From Megalopta genalis (taxonomy: Eukaryota > Arthropoda > Insecta > Hymenoptera > Halictidae), in the NCBI RefSeq assembly GCF_051020955.1, contig NC_135021.1:15915962-15979961 (forward strand): a DNA stretch of 64,000 nucleotides. The letters run 5' to 3'. Positions within the stretch are counted from its first letter, which is position 1, and every line of letters starts with the position of its first letter. The translations under genes were made by a program, and so were the position numbers. The notes beneath the pieces are model-generated. The model was not told where the DNA came from. It saw only the letters and a program-made list of their open reading frames with translations, and did no database searches. Positions 58,253-64,000 of the stretch are shown here, piece by piece.

Positions 58253-58320
58253 TATATAAATGTATATGTATATACACACACATATATGCATGCGTATATG
58301 TATATTTCTATATCACATTG
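57376..58320. other. Intergenic sequence with CGGAT and (TA)n repeats, no gene seen
   Basis: (CGGATCGGAT)n lies at about 57742-57790, (TA)n at about 58165-58260 and (AC)n at 58120-58168. No gene supported. Confidence 0.5.
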
Positions 58321-59444
58321 CGTTCGCCGAGTTTCCTCTCGGTTCCTCGGTTCTTCGATCGTTTACCCACGACCCGGGAGTCGCGATTCGCGATTCGATG
58401 TTTCGCTTGTATCGCTGTATCACTGTTTTACGCTGTTTCGCTGTTTCGCGGTGGGGGAGGGGGGGGGGGATCAGACTCCTCGGAGACCGAGCGACGAGCG
58501 ACCAGTCGCTTCCTACAAGTATAAACCTACGCTCCCGAAAGAAAAATATATGTTTAAATGTTTGCCCGTGCGTCGTCCCGCAGTCTCCGAGCGCTGCGGC
58601 TACCGTTCGCTGCGCGATTCCGACGTTGGAACGGGCCGTCGCGGACGCGTTCGCGGCCGCATGGTCGCCGACGGCCGCGGATTCTCGAGCTCCGATCGGG
58701 ATCGAAGGGGTTCGCCGCACCGTCGGGCGCGCGTCGCTCGCGAAGGCCGCGTTCCACGGTTTTCAAAAGAACAAAGAATAAATCGGCGATCCTCGCGACC
58801 GCGGGAGAACGATTATTTGACGAAAGAAACAGAAAAAGAAAGGGGCGGAGGGGAAAGACGCGGCCAATCCCACTGGATGTTTTCCTGCCTCGTCTAGGCG
58901 CCCGTTCGAGCGCCATTGGGAGCCATCCGCTCTCGTCCCGCGGACATTCTACTCGAATTTCGCGAATTGTACTCGAATGTCCGTCCACGGAGGTTGTCCC
59001 GCCGTGGCGGAGCCAATCGCAGCCGATCGGCGTCTTCCCGGCTCCCAACGGCGCGGCCGCGCATCGATCACCGACGAGGGCGACGGATTGTTCCGCGAAG
59101 AACGGTTTCGCGGACGGGCCGCGCGACTGGCCGCGAGAACGGGGAGAAGAAGGAGAGGACAGGGGCGCGCGCGGTTCGTCCGAGTAAAATTTCTAACGGC
59201 ACGAAACGAAGGGGCAACGACGGAACAACGTGGAAACAACGAAAAAGCGACGCGCCGGAACGACGGATTTCCTTGCGGAGAGGAAAATCGCGGCTCGGAT
59301 GCCGGCGAACGCGAAGAATTCTTTTGCCGGATCCGCGGGGGCGCGTCGAGTCCGATCCGCTTGGCGGTCGTAGCACGGTCGGACCGCGGAACGAGACGGA
59401 AAGCGACAGTATTACGCGGAAGCTAGCTGTCGCCAGACAGAATG
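58321..59444 (-). other. svp: GC-rich sequence downstream of svp stop, probable svp 3' UTR
   Basis: Contiguous with the svp terminal exon on the - strand and strongly CpG-rich. Long frames on both strands show no domain. The transcript end is not identifiable; no - strand AATAAA was noticed close by. A poly-G tract lies at about 58450-58470. Confidence 0.35.
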
Positions 59445-59719
59445 TCACATCGTGGACATGTACGGCCAGTTGAAACTGCTGCCGCTCAGCAGCATGTCCC
59501 TGATCAGCGTCTCGATCGGCGTCTTCCCGACCAATCGGACGAAGAACAGCTGTTCGATCACTTGCGACGACACCGTCCTCAGCGACGGCAACCGGAGCAA
59601 CAACTTGCCGAACCTCGTCGGCTGGTTCGGATACTGTGTCCTGCAGTACTCCTCCAGGGCGCACTGGGACTTCTCTTGAAGGGACTCGATGTGGGCGACG
59701 TCCGACAGTCCGCAGGCGT
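59445..59719 (-). CDS. svp: seven-up / COUP-TF nuclear receptor, terminal coding exon
   Basis: On the - strand a CTGTTTCAG acceptor (AG at 59721-59720) precedes 2 nt completing a split Asp codon, then 90 codons and TGA at 59447-59445. The protein reads ACGLSDVAHIESLQEKSQCA, then the stretch YPNQPTRFGKLLLRLPSLRT and the AF-2 helix PIETLIRDMLLSG, ending SFNWPYMSTM. This is the end of the ligand-binding domain (about helices 9-12) of COUP-TF orphan receptors, almost identical to vertebrate NR2F. The receptor binds DR elements as a homodimer or with RXR/Usp and mostly represses transcription in the nucleus. The DNA-binding domain and the rest of the LBD lie on upstream exons beyond 64000. Partial gene, intact in this exon. 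Confidence 0.96.
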
Positions 59720-59824
59720 CTGAAACAGAACGGGACGATGTTTTAGCGACGGTATAGGAACGCGCGTCGTGGCAGAGATGTCGAATCTCGGAGTACGGAA
59801 AATTCTTCTCTGCGGCGACGAGGA

Positions 59825-59990
59825 GAATTTATGAACATAAGTGGACAGTTCGGGGAGAGAAGATGCAATTGTTCGAGCCTCGCGGCTCGATTTTACAGTC
59901 GCAGATCGTCAACGACTGTAAAAATGATCCCCGAGGCTCGGATAATCGTATCTCCTCTTCCTGAACCGTCTATTTTTGTTAACACTTTAT
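59825..59990. mobile_element. Degenerate palindromic MITE
   Basis: GGAGAATTTATGAACATAAG, GGACAGTTCGGGGAGAGAAG and the complementary ATCGTATCTCCTCTTCCTGA arm identify the CAGTAAATTCTCC family. The ends are eroded. Confidence 0.7.
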
Positions 59991-60089
59991 CGTCCGGTCG
60001 TGGTCGAGGCTGCCACTCGGTAAGGACTGGCTTAGTCGCGCGCGCATTTGCTCCCAGTACCGGCTAAATTTTCGCTATTCATCGTGTTG

Positions 60090-60360
60090 TGCTTATTCCT
60101 TTAAAAATAATAATAAATAATAATAATTATTATAATTATAATTCATAAGGATATGGGGAGGTCAGCATACAGGAGGTCAGCTACTAACAAAACGGTAAAG
60201 AGGCGAAAACCGTCGATAGCTAAAAGTCGATTAATAGGCTATCGGTCGATAAGCATTGGCGATCGAAAAGCCGATTAATAGGCTAGCGATCGATAAACAT
60301 TGGCAATCGAAAAGCCGATAAATAGGCTAGCGGTCGATAAAGTGTTAACAAGCTGAGGGG
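60090..60360. repeat. AAT repeat and 43-bp tandem repeat
   Basis: (AATAATAATT) at about 60104-60145. At about 60227-60345, three units of about 43 bp contain GATTAATAGGCTAGCGATCG and GATAAACATTGGC. Confidence 0.8.
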
Positions 60361-60386
60361 CAATTGGAGAAAATTTATTGTACACA

Positions 60387-60596
60387 CAGCAAATTCTCCC
60401 TAATCGACGCTCAGATCGTGCACCAAAATTTGTGATGAGGAGATGCGATTTTTCGAAGCTTCGCGGCTCGTTTTTACAGTTGTCGACAATCGGTAGCTAT
60501 AAAAACGAGTCGCGCAGCTCGAATAATCGTATCCCCTGTTCCTAAATTATTCGTTTTTGTGTACAATCTGTGCGTCAATTAGGGGAGAACTCGCTG
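60387..60596. mobile_element. Palindromic MITE, CAGCAAATTCTCCC copy
   Basis: It starts CAGCAAATTCTCCCTAATCG and ends CAATTAGGGGAGAACTCGCTG with a TA flank on the right. The palindromic centre has GGCTCGTTTTTACAG and CTATAAAAACGAGTCG. Confidence 0.85.
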
Positions 60597-60719
60597 TATT
60601 GCGACGACTTCGACGGTATTCGCGTAATAATTTGCGCGTTCGGTTCGATGATTCGTTCGAGTCGATATACACGGCGCGGCAATTCATTTTTAAGAACAGT
60701 AAAACGCGATCGAGACTCG

Positions 60720-60862
60720 AATTTGGGCCCCGCGGCTCCTTTTTACAGTTGTCGACAATCTGCGGCTGTAAAAACGAGTCGCGAGGCTCGAATAATCGTA
60801 TCTACTCGTCCCGGATCGCCCAATTTTGTTTGTAAGCTGAGGGACAATTTCAGAGAATTTAC
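60720..60862. mobile_element. Right part of a palindromic MITE
   Basis: From GGGCCCCGCGGCTCCTTTTT through AGGCTCGAATAATCGTATCT to GGGACAATTTCAGAGAATTTACTG. The left arm is truncated. Confidence 0.7.
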
Positions 60863-60879
60863 TGCGTGCGAGATCTCAT

Positions 60880-61410
60880 TTTTTATTCAAAATAATCTCC
60901 TCTTGCTTGAATACACGCGTTACAACGAATCAAAGGGGATGCAGATGCATAATTCAGCAGATTTTGTGGTATTGCCGCTGATTCTCGCGTGGCAGCTGTT
61001 TGGTTGATCGGAATGTCCTCGAAAGAGCATCGTTATAACTTCAATTTCGATTTCGGAGATAAGGATAAAAAGAGGGAGGTCTCACGGGGCCAAATCAGGT
61101 GATCACGTCGGATGTTTGAGCGCATACGTTCGATTCTTGGCTAAAAATCGACGAACATCGAGTGAATTCCGAGATGGCGCGTTGTCGTGCAACAGTGTCC
61201 AACTGTTTTCTCCGTATATCGGTCGTCTTCCAGCGATTCTCTACCATTCGAAAATTGTTTATGCCACGCGAAAACATTTGATCGACTTAAACAAGCATCG
61301 CCATGCACTCGCTGCATCAAGCGGAATGTTTCTGATGCAGTTTTGCCAAGTCTCTTTCGTTCAATTTAACAGCCGCTCTCTGTTCCACGATACGATTTCA
61401 ACGTTGACCA
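60880..61410 (-). pseudogene. mariner transposase relic with central deletion
   Basis: On the - strand, codons near 61345-61215 read RLMQRVHGDACLSRSNVFAW then HKQFSNGRESLEDD, the helix-turn-helix N-terminus of mariner transposases. They run straight into LLHDNAPS at about 61198-61173, followed by SPDLAP-type and DLPLFYPYLRN residues near 61100-61040, and a basic tail ending RRLF near 60897. The first half of the catalytic domain is missing. Stops and frameshifts occur throughout, so no protein is made. Family by motif recognition. Confidence 0.75.
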
Positions 61411-61456
61411 AAGAATCAAAGATCTTGGCCAGCAAGACCTGTCGTAACTTCCTCAT

Positions 61457-61686
61457 TTAACGCTAGATTTACCAATCCGTCAAAATAATGGGCCACTAGT
61501 TTTTTAATTTACGATCATTCGTATCGTAAAGAAGACACATTTGCGAGTTATTCGTTCAATTTACACGTCACTTGCGGCAAATGTTACAGTAACACTCGTT
61601 AAAAATCAGAATAAATGCCCTATCGTTATTTTTACGAACTAATATAAAACAACTGTTTCTTGCGTGCTCCGTACATCTAGCGTTAA
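61457..61686. mobile_element. TTAA-MITE (CTAGATTTAC family), copy A
   Basis: It starts TTAACGCTAGATTTACCAAT and ends CCGTACATCTAGCGTTAA, 230 bp with TTAA ends. It shares over 85% of its interior with the copy at 61937-62166, including GATCATTCGTATCGTAAAGA and CACTTGCGGCAAATGTTACA. Confidence 0.85.
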
Positions 61687-61936
61687 AGGTGAAATTATTA
61701 TTTCGCACTTCAAGTTAACGTCGCAAGACGTGTACGCGTAGGGTGATCCAAGGTTTTAAAATAGGTATTTCAAATGTTTGATTTTTCGTCCCATGAACCA
61801 AAATTGAGTCGACCAACTGTGTTGAACGTCGAAGCAACGAAAGGTTTAATTATTAAGGCAAATATTGTTTCCTTCGAAACCGTTGAAACTTTTCGAAATT
61901 GGCGTTACTGGAAACGGTAGTCAATACATCGGTCGT

Positions 61937-62166
61937 TGACACTAGATTTACGGAACCCGTCAATATGACGGGTCACTAATTTTTTAATTTACGATCATTC
62001 GTATCGTAAAGAAGACACATTTGCGAGTTATTCGTTCAATTTACACGTCACTTGCGGCAAATGTTACAATAAGCCTCGTTAAAAATCAGAATAAACGTGT
62101 CCTATCGTTACTTTCATAAACTGATATAAAATAGCTGTTTCTCGTGCTCCGTAAATCTAGTGTTAA
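61937..62166. mobile_element. TTAA-MITE (CTAGATTTAC family), copy B
   Basis: Left TTGACACTAGATTTACGGAA (first TTAA mutated to TTGA); right CCGTAAATCTAGTGTTAA. Same orientation and interior as copy A, 250 bp away. Confidence 0.85.
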
Positions 62167-62250
62167 CGTTCGATTCGCATCAACTTGGGTGCATTGAACA
62201 GACAAATGATCATCGAAGGATGCTAATGCTCGACAGACACATCGGCGACC

Positions 62251-62578
62251 TTAACCCTTTCGCTGCGAACAGCGCCTTTTGGCGCTCGGCTGTAGACACT
62301 TTCTCTCAGCGAACAGCGCCTTCTGGCGCTCGATTATTAAATGTTGTTATAATATATTATATTAATTGTCTATATTATTTAAGATTATTAAAAATTACTA
62401 AAATTGTTATTATCATTATTATTACTATTATTGTTTGGCTGCCGTATCGGCCAGTCGCCTCAAAGAAAAGACCAGCAAAATCGTTTTCACACACCGTGTT
62501 ACGAGCGTCGCGCGTATCGTGTCGTTCGGCTGCTGAGAGAGTAATTCATTTTTAGGCGTTCCGCAGCGAAAGGGTTAA
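62251..62578. mobile_element. TTAA-MITE (TTAACCCTTTCGCTGCG family)
   Basis: It starts TTAACCCTTTCGCTGCGAAC and ends GTTCCGCAGCGAAAGGGTTAA. Inverted ends of about 20 bp with TTAA. Near the left end CAGCGAACAGCGCCTT(C/T)TGGCGCTC is duplicated. 328 bp with no coding capacity. Confidence 0.85.
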
Positions 62579-64000
62579 AATCGAATTGTCGCACTCTGTA
62601 TTCCATCGAGAACCAGGCGTTTACACGCGGTCGTAACCGGCGTCGACGGTCGCGTTAACGGTTAAAAGCGCGCGTTGCGGTTAAAAAGTTTGTAATCAAG
62701 GTTCGCGAGAACGGCTGTCGCGGTCGGCTGCCGTCGGAAGAGGAGCATTTTAAGGGACGGCCGGGGTTGCCGCGAAAACCGCCCTCGGGCAACCAGACAC
62801 GCAGTCGAATGAGACTAAGAGTCGACTCCGCGCTGCGCTGCTCCTCCACTCCTCTCCGCTCCTCTCCGCGGCCCGGGGAGCCATTGGAATGCGTGCCAAC
62901 TGGGAGAGACGCTGCCCGTGCAAACGTCGGACTAATCATACGGGGTATCCCTTGATTTCAGCCCTCCGCACCGGCACCGCGCGAAACCTTCCGCCTTCCT
63001 TCGCTTTGCCGCTCGCCATTGTTTCGCCACCCACGCCGTGGATAATACGCCGTCACCCCGCTCCCTCGTCATCGACGCGGCCCCGGATCCTATCCCCGGG
63101 ACACCGCGGTCTAACCCCGGATTATTCGGGACCGAGCGCGCCTCTTCTCGCGGCACCCGATCGACGAGCAGCGAGCAACGATGCGCCGCGTTGCACCGCG
63201 ATGCATCGGCTCGCGTCGGCTAGGTCGTCGATCAACCGAGCGATATCTCCCGAAGCTGGCTCTCCCCCGTTCCTTCTGGCCGCTAGCCCTCCGTGACGCG
63301 CGGACCACGGTACGTCCCTTCTAGGAATGCAAATCGCGTTATTCCCATGCGTACGCGTAATGGGCTATTACGCGCACGTGGCGGTCCCAAAGGAATTCGA
63401 CGATAGCTTGCACCGGCACGGCACCGAAGCGACGCGACGAGACGCGACGATAGGGACGACCCGAGAAGACGACGTCACCGGCCCAGACCTTTGTCTAACC
63501 GACTCGGGGATTTTTCATCGGCCGGTTCGATGGCTCGCAGAAGGGAACGCATACACACACACACACACGCATGTGTACACATTAGTTTCGTTTACGATCG
63601 ACGAGGGTTCAATTAAAGCAAACCGCAAGGAATCCGCCAACGCGCGACCAATAAACAAACCGTCGGATTGGCTCTCCGATGTCGTCAGCGCCAATTCACC
63701 GCATCAATTCGAATAATGCCGTTGAGTGGCGTTTCTGCTCCCCGACCCCTTCCCTTCCCTTGGCCGCTCGATCATGATTTCTCCTACCCCATCGCGACCC
63801 GTCCCGTCTCGTACCGTACCGTATCGTCTCGTTTCGTCCCGTTTCGTCTCGTTTCGTCGCGTCCCGTTTCAGCCGAGCCGCTTCGCTCCGTTCCGCTCGC
63901 GTCAACCGGCTAAATGCCCTGGCGCCTCGTTGACCATCGTCACCGTAAATTGACCGATTTTAAACTGCACAGACTCCCTTCTGGCATCGCGTTCTCCTTC

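Larger units (their letters stand above)
59720..64000 (-). other. svp: svp last intron (part)
   Basis: Everything right of the terminal exon should be intron, since no other svp exon is seen up to the window edge. It contains the MITEs, mariner relic and TTAA elements listed separately, plus CpG-rich unique DNA at 62580-64000. A (CA)n run lies at 63553-63570 and GTCTCGTTTCGTCCC repeats at about 63795-63870. Confidence 0.6.

Noticed and set aside
59068..59664. - strand frame of 198 codons overlapping the svp exon
   Set aside because: It is in a different frame from the receptor-coding frame, which ends at TGA 59445. The svp frame explains the conservation.

Overview
The window is nuclear DNA from an insect, most likely a hymenopteran (bee, wasp or ant). 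It carries spliced genes with GT-AG introns. The encoded kinase follows the insect Tricornered sequence, and the rest is dominated by small non-autonomous DNA transposons (piggyBac-like TTAA elements, mariner/Tc1 TA elements), minisatellites and GC-rich unique blocks. The order assignment is inference; the insect assignment rests on the two genes.

Only two host genes are supported. (1) tricornered (trc, the NDR/STK38 Ser/Thr kinase) lies on the + strand, with its complete coding region in nine exons between 35822 and 40075. All junctions are GT-AG, the phases agree and the product is 464 aa. (2) The last coding exon of seven-up (svp, COUP-TF nuclear receptor) lies on the - strand at 59445-59719, with its upstream exons beyond the right edge. 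The genes converge tail to tail across about 19 kb of repeat-rich DNA. trc acts with Mob and Furry proteins downstream of Hippo-type kinases in cell shape and dendrite tiling; svp is a transcription factor for neuronal and photoreceptor identity. Nothing here links them functionally.

Layout. 1-35.2 kb: no supported host gene. It holds an internally deleted piggyBac (1339-2408), two mariner MITEs that keep the transposase C-terminal codons (2411-2658, 13221-13431), a four-unit tandem array of a palindromic CAGTAATGTCTC MITE (3351-4331), several TTAA families, about 365-bp palindromic CAGGGTGTCCC MITEs, a pair of inverted TTAA composites with a 44-bp satellite (21552-23513), many micro- and minisatellites, and a strongly GC-rich block at 25.4-27.1 kb. 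35.2-41.4 kb: trc with MITEs in introns 2 and 3. 41.4-59.4 kb: convergent intergenic DNA with MITE arrays, a long hairpin (45541-45763), two TCTAGA-type minisatellites in opposite orientation (50.1-50.96 and 52.26-53.3 kb) around a MITE dimer, and more satellites. 59.4-64 kb: svp terminal exon followed by its intron, which contains MITEs, a deleted mariner transposase relic and TTAA elements.

The most notable observation is a composite of two MITEs joined by an identical 41-bp linker at two loci 48 kb apart. It suggests that tandem MITEs can transpose as one unit. No prokaryote-type system, CRISPR, rRNA or convincing tRNA was seen.
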